Assembly: GCF_001460935.1 (NCBI RefSeq)
Contig: NZ_LN906597.1
Location: forward strand, 1,942,314 to 2,006,313
Reading direction: 5' to 3'
DNA length: 64,000 nt
Source of the DNA: Candidatus Ichthyocystis hellenicum
Lineage (GTDB): Bacteria; Pseudomonadota; Gammaproteobacteria; Burkholderiales; 2013Ark19i
Below are positions 36,740 through 47,727 of the stretch, in pieces. A model generated the notes under the pieces. The model was given only the letters and a program-made list of their open reading frames with translations. It was not told where the DNA came from and ran no database searches. Within the stretch, counting starts at the first letter, position 1; each line of letters begins with the position of its first letter. The translations under genes were made by a program, and so were the position numbers.

Positions 36740-37912
36740 TAACCCCCATCGGAGATATTCCAAAACATGCAAAGCCATGATTACATTAGTGAATGTTAGT
36801 ATAATCACACTATAGAAAAACATGAACATGATAAAGGTTTAAGCGCCTCTGTAGTACCACGGGGGCACACACTAATACGCATCAAAATCTTTCCCAAAGC
36901 TTAAATGACCAGTATCATTTAATTTACCAAAATAATTTGTACTTATTGATCAAAATTGTATGACTTAAACTGTTAACAGCATAGGCATCACTTACACAAA
37001 TATCTAGATCAAAAATAGAAGCAATTACCAATCACCTCGTTACCACAAAACTTGCTATGATTATACTAAATGTTATTTACGAATATCTTAATGTGACAAA
37101 AACATCACCCACCCTTGCCTTAACCAGGCAGAAGAAAAATATAATTTCAAACTTAAACCAATAGATTAAGTTCACCCTAATTCAAAGTTACTCAAATTAA
37201 TAAATTGCATTTAGTAACAATTATATACTCTTAAAGCTAATCCCTTTCTTAATCTACAAAATATCCGTTCGCAGAAATCAATGTTAGAAACATATAAAGT
37301 TATAACAAGATAAAATAGTAACTGAAAATGAAATCATACTGTGGGTACACAAATCCATCTATTATCTACAGACGAATAACTATGTCTTGGTTTATAATTA
37401 CACTGATAATATATGTATAGTTAATTTATTTGCCACAATAAAAATGACGCTTGAGTAGTTTTATGATTAACGTGCCACCAAATTACATGCACGACACAAG
37501 CCAACAGAAATGACCTACCGTCTTGATTAGTTAGTATCCTCCGGATAAAAAAGTGACTGAACATTAATCATCATACCCAAAATGTTTGACGTACTTCATT
37601 GGAAGATAAACCATACGAAGCGTATCTATCCAAATCTCATTTCGTAATCCACCTAACTTATTAGCGAATAATTTATTTAATTTATGAAATAAGAAAAACC
37701 TTTCTCCAGCATGACCAAATCATCTTTCCCCCGGCATTGTAGATGCTGACAATAATCCTGTAATACTATTCAATATCAACTAGTGCAAAAAATTACTGAA
37801 TCAATAATGATTTCAAAATATTATGATCACTATCCTATCTGATCCATGATGACATCACCACTTGGTCAGTTAGGGTACTAATATTTTACAAATCGTAAGG
37901 AAAGACCTTGTC
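36740..37912. other. gene-free region upstream of block D gene 2
   Basis: About 1.2 kb, A/C-rich on the plus strand. It carries the element AAAAAATTACTGAATC near 37785-37800, similar to 36047 and 39487. No gene recognised. Confidence 0.45.
37785..37825 (+). promoter_or_regulatory. recurrent upstream element of block D
   Basis: AAAAAATTACTGAATC followed about 12 bp later by TTTCAAAATA. Similar pairs occur at 36047-36075 and 39484-39520, each about 90-130 bp upstream of a start. Function unknown; the conservation may reflect duplication only. Confidence 0.4.
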
Positions 37913-38476
37913 ATGATAATTAATAGCTGTGCAGTTATTAATATGGACTCATCTATCGATATCATAGAAGAAGAGAAAATTGTAACCGAGGACGAAGAAC
38001 CGATTTCATTACAGTTAGGTGCAGTACCCAATGAATATGAAATTGCACCTAACAATTGCAACGCTGTTGATCACAACGCTGTTGATCAAGAAACATCAAT
38101 CGCGCCGATAGAGGAAGAATCAGTAGGTGCTGAAGAAAATCACCAGCACCCACTACCCTTGGCAAGAACAATAGGACATGCCAATAGAAATCAAATTGCC
38201 ATTAATCTAGAATATAATAGAATGCGTAGAGATAGTATCTCCAGTTGCATCCGTTTCTACCATAAGGTAAACTTTTTCTCTTACGTATCATATTTGTTCA
38301 TAGAGATGATTGTTGCACAAATGGTTTGCCCAAAAGACCACCTTGGGAATTATGAGTGCGAAAAATCAGTTTTGATCTTCGCTGCGTCAGCAACATTACT
38401 CTCCGTTATTGCTCACATAATGTTGCACTGTTCAAAAATACTTCTCTTGAGAAGGCACCCTAAGGAAAATACATAA
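37913..38476 (+). CDS. block D small two-helix membrane protein 2
   Basis: 187 residues. Acidic N-terminal half with a small direct repeat (NAVDHNAVDQ), then hydrophobic segments at about 119-139 and 152-174 separated by CPKDHLGNYECEK, with the ECEK that is conserved in several paralogues, and the tail LLLRRHPKENT. GGAAAG precedes the ATG. Confidence 0.78.
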   Translation: MIINSCAVINMDSSIDIIEEEKIVTEDEEPISLQLGAVPNEYEIAPNNCNAVDHNAVDQETSIAPIEEESVGAEENHQHPLPLARTIGHANRNQIAINLEYNRMRRDSISSCIRFYHKVNFFSYVSYLFIEMIVAQMVCPKDHLGNYECEKSVLIFAASATLLSVIAHIMLHCSKILLLRRHPKENT

Positions 38477-39596
38477 CCATTAATTTAATGATAATGTTAA
38501 AATTTATTCCCACAATAAATTGTGTTGCTACTAAATTTTGTGATCATGTACCGCAGTGTAATTGATTCTTCTTGTAGGAACCTTGCCGGTAAACTAACCT
38601 CCGCACGATTACCCTGAACTAAAATCTTTTGTACAACCACCTTCGCTGTAGTTGTATCATCAACTGTACAAATATACTTGCAACGAAATTGTTGAGCCCT
38701 AATTATAATTATGGCCAAAGTTAGGCAATATAGAAACGACAATAGTTTTTGCGCATAATAGCAAAAAATGATGTAGCTGTTTTAACCAGATATCCCTAAA
38801 TCACCTCCGATCGAAAGAGTTGACGGCAACAGTGAGAATACAATCGCTATAAATCCATTGCATGAACAAGAGGCTAGATATCGAGGTCACATAGTCACAC
38901 GTCAATGGTATACTGTTAGATGACATGCTCTACTATAATGTCAGTTGGTATTTACTATATATATTCTCTACCTAAAGAAAAAACATTTTTAATGACATGT
39001 GAAGGATAAATATCCTTATCCCTTATTTCAGCATTACTGGATATCATCGTTTGCCGTGCATATAATTCTCACCCATCCATCTAAAATAAATCATCTTGAA
39101 AAATCACCTAAAACATAATCAAACCACACCCCAGTAAGTAGTAGCAGGCGCATTGTAATAACTGCATATTGCGGAAACAGTTACATGAATACACTATTTC
39201 AGTTAATTAATACCATCCATCTCCATCTGCAAATATAAAAACCATTCTACATTGGTAATATGGAAGGAAAAATTGATTTCACGATTAAATCGCATACATC
39301 AAATATTGGCATCAAAACACAAATTTTCGTGTAAAAATTCTACTTATATTATAATAATCTGACAGCATGGCCTCGATTTAGCGTTAATAGTACCGTACTC
39401 GTTACCTCCCCAAACATCGAAAACCGCAACAATGAAAATTTATTGAGTTGATATACAAAATTATTCTTTGCTCTTACGTGTAAATAATTACTGCATCTCA
39501 ACTAATTTCAAAATACCATGGGCACCAGATTATCGACACAGTTGGAAGTGTTATTGTATTCCGTAATACTCACCTAAATAGAGGATAGAGGAGCTT
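38477..39596. other. intergenic region with a decayed block D gene
   Basis: Holds the relic at about 38790-39115 and, near 39484-39520, the recurrent block D upstream element. The rest shows no gene. Confidence 0.5.
38790..39115 (+). pseudogene. decayed block D paralogue
   Basis: Frame fragments read PPIERVDGNSENTIAI..EARYRGHIVTRQW (compare RSERIEINRTAAELEYSRRH of 40802), then CEG-stop-ISLSLISALL, and after a frame change SSFAVHIILTHPSKI..HLEKS (compare LLSLAVHLFFICLKEIILRK of 39597). Stops and frameshifts interrupt it. The order matches the second half of the family. Confidence 0.7.
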
Positions 39597-40154
39597 GTGG
39601 TAAAAGAAAATGGCTGTGTAATTGTTGAGCTAGAAACAACAAACGGAATCGAGGAAGAACAAGAATCCTCCACAGAAGACGAGGAAACATCATCGCTGCG
39701 GGGTATAACAACTGATGAGGATAGACCTGCGGTTAATATTTGTGCCTCTAGTGACGAAATCTCAGAAACAGAAACAAAAAGAGGGGATGTAGCTGTAAAC
39801 CCTGATCGCTCACAAGCTCATCTAATCAATAGGGCTGACGATAACGTTAATTTAAACATAATCGCGGCCGACGATTTTAATGAACAAGCGATTAGAAATC
39901 AAGTTTCCCGTTATATACGTAGATGTCATGTAAATTGCTTTTACTTTTCCATATCATTTTTTCCTATAGCAATAGTTTGTACCTACTATATTTGCTCGTT
40001 CGCTAAAAATATAATGAGATGTGAGAAAAAAATAGCCTCATCCATTATCCTGGCATTACTGTTGTTATCACTTGCAGTGCACTTATTTTTTATCTGTCTA
40101 AAAGAAATTATATTGAGAAAGAAGCTAAAACCTAATCAGAACACACGCAAGTAA
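39597..40154 (+). CDS. block D small two-helix membrane protein 3
   Basis: 185 residues starting at GTG 39597, with GAGGATAGAGGAG upstream. Acidic N-terminus (EEEQESSTEDEETSS), then two hydrophobic segments (about 113-135 and 147-168) with the loop KNIMRCEKK, and a basic tail (LRKKLKPNQNTRK). The GTG is preferred because it gives the VKENGCVIVE opening that parallels MIAGNNCIAV and MVAGNSHTII in the following genes. Confidence 0.78.
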   Translation: MVKENGCVIVELETTNGIEEEQESSTEDEETSSLRGITTDEDRPAVNICASSDEISETETKRGDVAVNPDRSQAHLINRADDNVNLNIIAADDFNEQAIRNQVSRYIRRCHVNCFYFSISFFPIAIVCTYYICSFAKNIMRCEKKIASSIILALLLLSLAVHLFFICLKEIILRKKLKPNQNTRK

Positions 40155-40801
40155 ATTACATCCTACTAAGGCGATCATACGCACACATAACTTCATTAAT
40201 ATGTTAGCAAACGCATTTTCATAAAGTCAGGAAACAATAAAAATGTAGATGCTATTTATTTACTGACATAACTGTCACTTAATAATCCTTTTATAAATAA
40301 AAACAGCACAGGCATAAACACCAAATCCACAAAATAGAGACAGACAGTAAAATAAAAATTTCTACTTTCCTAGAATCCATACTGAAAATAATCTTACTGC
40401 AAGAATCACCTGATCAAGAAGTATGGATGATAACGGCTAAAGTCATAATTAGTTGCTTTGACTAAAATTACACCATTTGTAATAAAAATATTTTACCCAT
40501 ACACAAAAGTTGCTGCAGATAAAAATTGGATAAGCCAATTTTTATAAACCCCCCAACATATTAGTATCCTAGATATCGTTGATAAATATGAAAGAAAAAA
40601 ATTCGTTTCACGATTAAATAGAACACATCAAATATTAGTATCAAGCGACACATTTTCATGTAAAATTCTAGATCAACACGACGCTAATCGCAAATTGCTC
40701 AGGTTGATTTAGCATTGATTGATATAGTCATAAGTTAGCATTGATATTCGGCGTCAATTAGAAATAATAATGAATATGTCATACGATGGGAGAATAAATT
40801 C
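40155..40801. other. gene-free region
   Basis: A/C-rich spacer. No clear gene relic found, though 40560-40680 shows weak similarity to the sequence before 39597 (CATCAAATATT, TTTCACGATTAAAT). Confidence 0.4.
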
Positions 40802-41365
40802 ATGATAGCAGGTAATAACTGCATCGCTGTTGATTGCGGCAGTCTAAGTGAAATATGTGAAGAAGATAACGAGATAGCAACTGAAGATATAGACCTACCA
40901 TCGGAATACTCGTGGTCACTTTCCTCAAACGGATCTGAAGGATCGATAGAAAGCACACCAAGTAATGTTGATTGCATAATGCTAAGGGACCTATCTATAG
41001 CGCAATATTCTCCATCATCACAAACACCACCTGTCCCCAGATCAGAAAGAATAGAAATAAATCGAACGGCCGCAGAGCTTGAATATAGCAGAAGGCATAT
41101 AAACAAAATTACCCTTTCATACCTCAGGCTGAGAGGACTGGTCCATTTATGTTCTATGGTATATATATTCATAATGGTTACTTTTGTATATCCCCTTTGC
41201 TCCGGAAGAAAATCAAAACCTACAGAGTGTGGAAAAATAGTACTAGGATTTACTTTATCGATGCTGGTATTACTGTTGATCACGCACATCTCCCTGTGCT
41301 GCTTAGAAAAAAAAGAAGTAGCAACAGCCAGAAGAAACAATAATGATCCGGACAATAATCAATAA
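40802..41365 (+). CDS. block D small two-helix membrane protein 4
   Basis: 187 residues. Acidic N-terminus, Pro-rich short stretch (SSQTPPVPRSERIE), then AELEYSRRHINK before the first hydrophobic segment (about 112-133), loop with CSGRKSKPTECGK, second segment (about 146-167), and an Asn-rich basic tail. GGGAGAATA precedes the ATG. Confidence 0.8.
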   Translation: MIAGNNCIAVDCGSLSEICEEDNEIATEDIDLPSEYSWSLSSNGSEGSIESTPSNVDCIMLRDLSIAQYSPSSQTPPVPRSERIEINRTAAELEYSRRHINKITLSYLRLRGLVHLCSMVYIFIMVTFVYPLCSGRKSKPTECGKIVLGFTLSMLVLLLITHISLCCLEKKEVATARRNNNDPDNNQ

Positions 41366-41587
41366 AGACAAAATCATTTAGACCTACTGTGCCTAAAAAT
41401 TAGGCTGCATGGCTCCATTCCCCAAAATCAATTTTCAATCTTGATAAAGTATAGACAGTAACCGGAAAAAATACCTATCAGGTTATTAAATAGTATCGTA
41501 CCTTACCGGACCAATACTATTACTGGTAACAATTAATTACCATTCCAACGTTTAGGTACTGCCGTTTTGTACTAGGAGAACAAATTT

Positions 41588-42148
41588 ATGGTAGCAGGAA
41601 ATAGCCACACAATTATCGACCAAATCACTCTAGAAGAAGATGTTGATAATGATACAAGACCTTCGATTGGGACTACATATGTGGTAGATATAGATATTGA
41701 CAGCGTAGCATGCAATGAATCGAGGGAATATTCAGTTGAAACGGATGAAGTAGTATCAGTAGCATCTCCACCCTACACCAATACAGAGGAACACATAATC
41801 CAGGTAGGCACGGAGGCTCAACACAGAATTGCCGAAGATTACCAACACGAGGCGACGGAGCCCCCTCCTATAGAACAAGAAGAGGCACATGTTACTGCCA
41901 CAAGCCCAGAACGTAGACGGCAGATACGTAGGATTAACAATTCCCTCCACTCTGTACACGGAATCCTCAGTTTATTCGTTGTAGCGTTTGTGTTCCTGTC
42001 TATGGTTGTATTATATCCAATTTGTAACGAAGAAGAGCAACACAATGTAGGCTGTACCAGAGCCATATTGCTCTCTATTTTCTCGGTGTTGTTAGCTTTC
42101 TTTGCGTCACTGGTTATTTTGCACCGTTACAAAAATTCCGATACATAA
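41588..42148 (+). CDS. block D small two-helix membrane protein 5
   Basis: 186 residues. It opens MVAGNSHTIIDQ, close to the previous gene (MIAGNNCIAVD). The acidic N-terminal region contains EATEPPPIEQEE; an Arg-rich stretch (PERRRQIRRINN) precedes hydrophobic segments at about 124-145 and 159-178, with a Cys-containing loop. AGGAGAA precedes the ATG. It lies 222 bp after the preceding gene, the tightest spacing in the block. Confidence 0.8.
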   Translation: MVAGNSHTIIDQITLEEDVDNDTRPSIGTTYVVDIDIDSVACNESREYSVETDEVVSVASPPYTNTEEHIIQVGTEAQHRIAEDYQHEATEPPPIEQEEAHVTATSPERRRQIRRINNSLHSVHGILSLFVVAFVFLSMVVLYPICNEEEQHNVGCTRAILLSIFSVLLAFFASLVILHRYKNSDT

Positions 42149-44107
42149 GAAATGTTAGCGACAATAAACCCTACAGCAGATGAAAAATTAAACTTATTTC
42201 CACACAAAATCGATGTAAACACATCAAAATAGTTACTATCTCATAGTAGCAACCACCTGATCGACCAACTTTATAATTTCGTGGTTTATTATCGTACCGC
42301 AAGGAGGCATCGATTAGAAGAAAGCTCTTTAGAACTAATGTGACTTTCCTTCATGCGTTAGCACAATTACGTTATCCCATAAAATTTGCAGACACGGCCC
42401 CTATGCCATTGTAGTTTTCCTGCCGCCATATCAAGTTTAGGATATTAATCCTCCACCTTTTCCAAATTCAGAAAAATAACATAACAGCTATTCATAGTCC
42501 AACAACCATATATGACTGAAAACATACCTTCAGGCCCATCCAAAAATGCAGCATAAAAATTGCATCATCATTTACTTATAATTTGGTATAGTAGGAGGAG
42601 TGAATGACTCAATTATTTTACTCGCGCAATAGAAAACTATACGAGAATCTAATAAAAACAAAACCCGATATTGTACAAACCTTTAGTCGTAATCAGGTAT
42701 TCATCCTGTGTTAAAATGAGACAACGATCATGAAATCACATGATCTGATTTTTTTCTGCACCACGCGCACCAGATTACATATCAGATGGTAGCAAAAATG
42801 AAGAAAAGATAGAAACTGACTATACACCGCGTATGCTATCCCGATCTCAGCACATTGTAGGAAAATTATTGTATCTGTATCGCTACTAATTTAGAGTACA
42901 TTACTTCACATACCAAAGAAGAAAAACAAGTTAGATGTGCTTGTAGCATCATTGCCATTACAAGGTGAATTAGGTAGTGTAGCCGATATATCAATTACAC
43001 AAAGTTGGACCTAATTTGTTCAAACGAAGAGAAATGGGACCTAACTGAAACTATTGCACAGTTTTTTGTTAAGACAAATATTATAGTGGAATCAGATACG
43101 CGCAAATCCCCCCTATGGGGAATTTGATTTATTCCTCACTATAAGATGAAGTACTCTCACGATTATCAAAGCCAAACTCCATCGTTAGCAAATCAATCAA
43201 CTGGCAACCAAGGCAACCAATTTTTACTGAAATAAAAATATATTATTTAACACACTAATCTCATAAAAAATAATATTAAAATCCGGAGCCCTTCAGGCAT
43301 AAATTAAGGAAATACACAACAGCTTGCAATGACACAAATAGCAACCAGCGTAAATGATTTTATTATCAAAATAACCAATAATATGTTTGCTAAAAAATAA
43401 AATTAACAACTATCAATAATATACAATTTTCCCTCCATTTTGTGAAAAATAACCATTAAAATCACTTATATATGTGTCACCACACGCACGGTGCGTTCGT
43501 CAACATTGGAAGCAATTAGCAGATCAAAGACTACTAAGACCGTCGTCCAATGAAATAAGAGCATAGTTGTCAGTTTTACCGTTATTGGGAGTAAAAATCA
43601 ATGCAACACAAGTAAGATAAATTACTGAAACCAAGCTACTACTTCACCTGCATCACTATAAGTAATACTAAAATAATAAATAAGCATCCGATCCCCAGTA
43701 AGTCGCTAGCAGGTATTGAAATCATAAGAATGGGAGGGAATCGTACCTAAACATACCTATCCAACTGTATTTTTGTCGATTATGGTTTTATTAACTGATT
43801 ACGCCAAATTACGGTAAGAAAAATATTGTGAAAAAATAGCGGCGGCTTTGGGTTTTTAGTCATTGCCCCAGATCAGTATAAAATATCATGGAAAATCAAA
43901 TGGCAGAGTTTACTACCAAAAATAGTAATTATATACTATTGAAAACATCAACTTACAGGAAATAAACATGGCAAAGGTATTTCCATCCAGATAATCAAAC
44001 GGCTTTTGTAGAAGTGTAGGAATTTATTTTTTCTCTACATATATAATAATTACGTGTTTATCAAAAAATTGACCAATCACCGAAATTGGAAAAGAGGGGC
44101 ATAGGCT
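42149..44107. other. long intergenic region with a decayed gene
   Basis: Contains the relic at 42730-43140. 43140-44030 has no homologue in the duplicated copy at 45640. 43480-43770 weakly resembles 48080-48360, upstream of another block D gene. No intact gene seen. Confidence 0.5.
42730..43140 (+). pseudogene. decayed block D paralogue (44108 type), copy 1
   Basis: Fragments read SDGSKNEEKIETDYTPR (compare DSDDDKEEEEIETDC), LEYITSHTKEEKQV (compare LEQIITNVKEEN) and VASLPLQGELGSVADISIT (compare VVSLPLLPQGRLGTVSID), in different frames with stops. Only the N-terminal half is present. It ends in a small C-run/G-run hairpin followed by T-rich sequence at 43104-43130. 42857-43140 is nearly identical to 45347-45640. 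Confidence 0.85.
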
Positions 44108-44815
44108 ATGATAACAGATTATGTTTTTAGCACTAGCAAAATAGCAGAATTAGACTCAGACGACGACAAAGAGGAAGAAGAGATAGAAACTGACTGTATA
44201 TCGATCCCATTACCACTCTTAGAAAGAGGGCTCCCTCACCCACCACATTCTTCATTTGAAGGGAATTACTGCGTATCTAACGAGTTGGAACAAATAATCA
44301 CAAATGTCAAAGAAGAAAATACACATGGACCCGTAGTAGTATCGCTTCCATTACTACCACAGGGTAGACTAGGTACTGTATCCATAGATATGAATTGCAC
44401 AGAATTAGGTCTAACGTGCTCAGATGAAGACGAAGAAACTTCAATTGAAGATGAAAGACTGCCTTCGTCTGATCTATCATTAACTTCAATCAGGGTAAAT
44501 AGCAATAACACACGAAGAACCTATGCAGATATAGAGTTAGATTCCTATACAAGAGACAGAGATAAGGAAATGCTCTACCAACTCGGACGTCACCGCATCG
44601 TCCTTTTCTGTACGCTGTTAGTTTTATCTATGGCAACAATGGCATACTTGCTCTCCCAAGAAAGAGGAGAATTATCATTCACTATAGTTCTTGCTGCTAT
44701 TGGATTTGGTCTTTTAGTTTTATTGGGATTACATATTTACTTATGCCATGAACGCAACAGTACAATACGTCAATTTGAACAACGACGAAACAGGATACTG
44801 CGCAATAACTCATAG
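44108..44815 (+). CDS. block D two-helix membrane protein 6 (long subtype)
   Basis: 235 residues; subtype shared with 45728 and 48487. The acidic N-terminus MITDYVFSTSKIAELDSDDDKE is followed by a LEQIITNVKEE segment and VVSLPLLPQG. RTYADIELD lies just before the first hydrophobic segment (about 163-183); the second is at about 190-213, with a very short loop, then LCHERN and a basic tail (QFEQRRNRILRNNS). AGAGGGGC precedes the ATG. Its 3' flank is duplicated after 46435. Confidence 0.8.
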   Translation: MITDYVFSTSKIAELDSDDDKEEEEIETDCISIPLPLLERGLPHPPHSSFEGNYCVSNELEQIITNVKEENTHGPVVVSLPLLPQGRLGTVSIDMNCTELGLTCSDEDEETSIEDERLPSSDLSLTSIRVNSNNTRRTYADIELDSYTRDRDKEMLYQLGRHRIVLFCTLLVLSMATMAYLLSQERGELSFTIVLAAIGFGLLVLLGLHIYLCHERNSTIRQFEQRRNRILRNNS

Positions 44816-45346
44816 CAGCGAAAGAAGAAAAAAATCACGACCGAAACAAAAGTGTTCTTTTCATCAACACCTCAAATAACGATGGCCGCAAAAGCAAACC
44901 TCAACAAAAACTGCAGATACAGTCTGTATGTTATTTATCCTTTCATGTTGAAGCATTTCATGGTACTCGCGTTGTGTAATTATTATCCCTTAAAAAGGGT
45001 CAATCCCAACAAATCGTCCTTCAACCCAGATAAATCAACTTCCTTACAATTGCATAATTTTTCATAACACTATCTCAAGAGCATTAATCATATATAGAAA
45101 AAAACACCTGTATAAAAATCAGAGAACAGCAAATCACTATACTTTTGTCGTTCGTTATTAGTCTGTAACACGTGAATTTGAACAACAATGAAACGAGACA
45201 CTACAAAACAGCAATCAATAATATTTAATCTTCAGTCACAAATAGCAAATTCTAAAACTCAAATTACCAACTCAAATTACCAATAAATCATTTCCATAGC
45301 AATCAATATTTTATTTACTAAAAACACAAAATAATTGCGCAATTAT
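44816..45346. repeat. 3' flank duplicated at 46436-46985
   Basis: Strong similarity to 46436-46985 (for example AAAAATCACGACCGAAACAA and TTCCTTACAATTGCATAAT). A 71-codon frame at 44852 is frameshifted in the other copy, so I do not call a gene. Confidence 0.7.
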
Positions 45347-45640
45347 CATTGTAGGAAAATTATTGTATCTGTATCGCCACTAAATTAGAGTACATCATTT
45401 CACATGCCAAAGAAGAAAAACAAGTTAGATGTACTTGTAGCACCATTGCCATTACAAGGTGAATTAAGTAGTGTAGCCGATATATCAATTACACAAAGTT
45501 GGACCTAATTTGTTCAAACGAAGAGAAATGAGACCTAACTGAAACTATTGCACAGTTTTTTGTTAAGACAAATATTATAGTAAAATCAGATACGCGCAAA
45601 TCCCCCCTATGGGGAGTTTAATTTATTCCTTACATGTAAG
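45347..45640 (+). pseudogene. decayed block D paralogue, copy 2
   Basis: Nearly identical to 42857-43140, with the same disabling stops, so the gene was already dead when the segment was duplicated. Lacks the N-terminal part retained in copy 1. Confidence 0.85.
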
Positions 45641-45727
45641 ATAGGGTACTCTCAAGATTGTCCAAGTACGTGTTTATCAAAGAATCGCCAGATCACTAAA
45701 ATTGGAAGAACGCCAGGAGCATAGGTT

Positions 45728-46435
45728 ATGATAAAACATTATAGTTTTAGCACTAACAAAATAGCAGAATTAGACTCAGACGACGACAAAGAGGAAGACG
45801 AAATAGAAAATGTCACTTCACCCTTCTCAGAAAAAAGCTCCCTCGACCCCCTCCATTCTCCACTTGAAGGAAATTGCTGTGTATCTAACGAGTTGGAACA
45901 AATAACTACAAATGTCGACGAAGAAAACACCCATGAATCCGTAGTAGTATCGCTTCCACTACTACCACAGGGTAAACTAGGCACTGTATCTGTAGATATG
46001 AATTGCACAGAATTAGATCTAACGCGCCCAAACGGAGACGAAGAAACTTCAATTGAAGATGGAAGTCTGTCTTCGTCTAATCTATCATTAGCTCCGATCA
46101 GGGTAAATAGAAATGACACACGAAGACCCCCTGAAAGAACCCCTGCAGAAATAGAGTTAGATTACAATAAAAAAAACAAAAATAAGAAACTACGCAAACT
46201 ACTTAGATGCCACGGCTTAGTTCTTTTCTGCACTCTGTTCATTTTATCTGTGGCAACAATACCTTGCTTACTCTTCCAAGAAATCAAAGACCTATCATTA
46301 CCTATACTTCCTTCTATTATTTCCCTTACTCTTGTAATTTCCTGGGGGGTACATGTTTACTTATACTTTGCACAAGACGATGTAAAAATTCAATTTGAAC
46401 AACGACGAAACGAGATACTGCGCAATAATCCATAG
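45728..46435 (+). CDS. block D two-helix membrane protein 7 (long subtype)
   Basis: 235 residues, recent duplicate of 44108-44815. Shares KIAELDSDDDKEE, CVSNELEQITTNVDEENTHE, SLPLLPQGKLGTVSVDMNC and the tail QFEQRRNEILRNNP. The Tyr of RTYADIELD is lost (RTPAEIELD). Hydrophobic segments at about 165-183 and 191-213 are more diverged than the N-terminal half. CAGGAGC precedes the ATG. Confidence 0.8.
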   Translation: MIKHYSFSTNKIAELDSDDDKEEDEIENVTSPFSEKSSLDPLHSPLEGNCCVSNELEQITTNVDEENTHESVVVSLPLLPQGKLGTVSVDMNCTELDLTRPNGDEETSIEDGSLSSSNLSLAPIRVNRNDTRRPPERTPAEIELDYNKKNKNKKLRKLLRCHGLVLFCTLFILSVATIPCLLFQEIKDLSLPILPSIISLTLVISWGVHVYLYFAQDDVKIQFEQRRNEILRNNP

Positions 46436-47100
46436 TAGCAAAAGAAGAAAAAAATCACGACCGAAACAAAAGTGTTCTTTTCATCAACACCTCAAATAAC
46501 GATGGCCACAAAAGCAAAACTCAACAAAAAATGCAGATACATACTGATATTATTTGTTCTTTCATGTTGAAACATTTTATGGTATGGGCATTATGTAATT
46601 ATCATCTCATAAAAATGATAAATCCCAACAAAGCGTCATGCAACCCAGATGAATCAACTTCCTTACAATTGCATAATTTTATCTCAAAAACATTAAACAT
46701 CTCTAGTAAAAAATAAAGCTCCGTAATGATCTCCATCAAATAATGGCTAGACTAAGCTATGCAAAAAATAACGTGCAAACAACATTATCATTAGATTAAT
46801 TACCTGGATAAAAATCAGAGAACAGCAGATCACTATACTTTTGCTGTTGTTGTCTGTAACACGTGAATTTGAACATCGATGAAACGAGGTGCTACAAAAC
46901 AGCAATCAATAAGATTTAAGATTTAGTAACAAAGAGCAAATGCTAAAACTCAAATTACCATTAAATCATTACATTATACAGATAGGACGCAAATAATGAT
47001 TTACATAAAAATCAATATTTTACCTACTAAATGAACAAAATAATTTCATAATTATGAGTGTAAAATTAACTATGCATTTATATTAAATTTTCGCTACTCT
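46436..47100. repeat. 3' flank duplicated from 44816-45346
   Basis: Second copy of the flank after the long-subtype gene, up to about 46985. The remainder leads to the next gene with no further feature seen. Confidence 0.65.
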
Positions 47101-47727
47101 GTGGGGGAGATGGTATCCTTTTTGTCCATTCGCACACGATCAGTCATGCGTATCACAGTAAGGGAGATTACAGTTGTGATAGATAACCACAATGATATTA
47201 GTGTTGCTTCCCTAGAATCAGAACAAGCCGATAGTTTTGAAATAGGAGAAGGAGCAGGAACTTCTTCTAATGTTCCGATAGACGAAGACATAGCTATTAG
47301 TATCCCAGGAGAAATCAGTGCAAATGAAGAAGAAACAACATCTGAAGATGTGGAACTACGGACATTACCACTATCGCAAACAGTTGCAATCAACGGAGAA
47401 CTCACCGAAAATATAAGCCCACGTGCATTGCGGCATTATGGAGAAATGAAAATCAAAAGAATGAAGATTAATCTTATTACACTTAAGGCTGCCGGTTGTG
47501 TTTCTCTATTAGCAACAACATGCATAATTATATTAACATTTGTTGAGTTGTTGATTTGTGAAGAAAGAACAACAGAAAGAAAAAAATGTGACGGCTTATT
47601 CATTTTTTTTGGTATAGCACTTTCACTGATTTTACTTTGCATTTTCATAATCTCAAGTGGTTTTAGGAGTCATGAGATACGTAGACAGGAAAGGAATTAT
47701 AATCGTCAGCAACCACCAGGTAATTGA
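47101..47727 (+). CDS. block D two-helix membrane protein 8
   Basis: 208 residues from GTG 47101. Acidic N-terminal region with EDIAISIPGEISANEEETTSE interrupted by no motif I know, then hydrophobic segments (about 130-152 and 164-186) with loop CEERTTERKKCD, and a basic tail rich in Arg, Asn and Gln. The start is uncertain: ATG 47110 sits only 2-3 bases after GGGGAG, and ATG 47146 would give MRITVREITVVID, closer in layout to the short paralogues (MVAGNSHTIID). Confidence 0.72.
   Translation: MGEMVSFLSIRTRSVMRITVREITVVIDNHNDISVASLESEQADSFEIGEGAGTSSNVPIDEDIAISIPGEISANEEETTSEDVELRTLPLSQTVAINGELTENISPRALRHYGEMKIKRMKINLITLKAAGCVSLLATTCIIILTFVELLICEERTTERKKCDGLFIFFGIALSLILLCIFIISSGFRSHEIRRQERNYNRQQPPGN

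Noticed and set aside
38497-38742. Minus-strand frame of 81 codons in block D
   Set aside because: Opposite strand to the block, no homologue, and next to a decayed gene; not supported.
44852-45067. Small plus-strand frame (71 codons) with a counterpart at 46531-46716
   Set aside because: The similarity reflects duplication of the whole 3' flank; a one-base difference shifts the frame between the copies, and there is no clear ribosome site.
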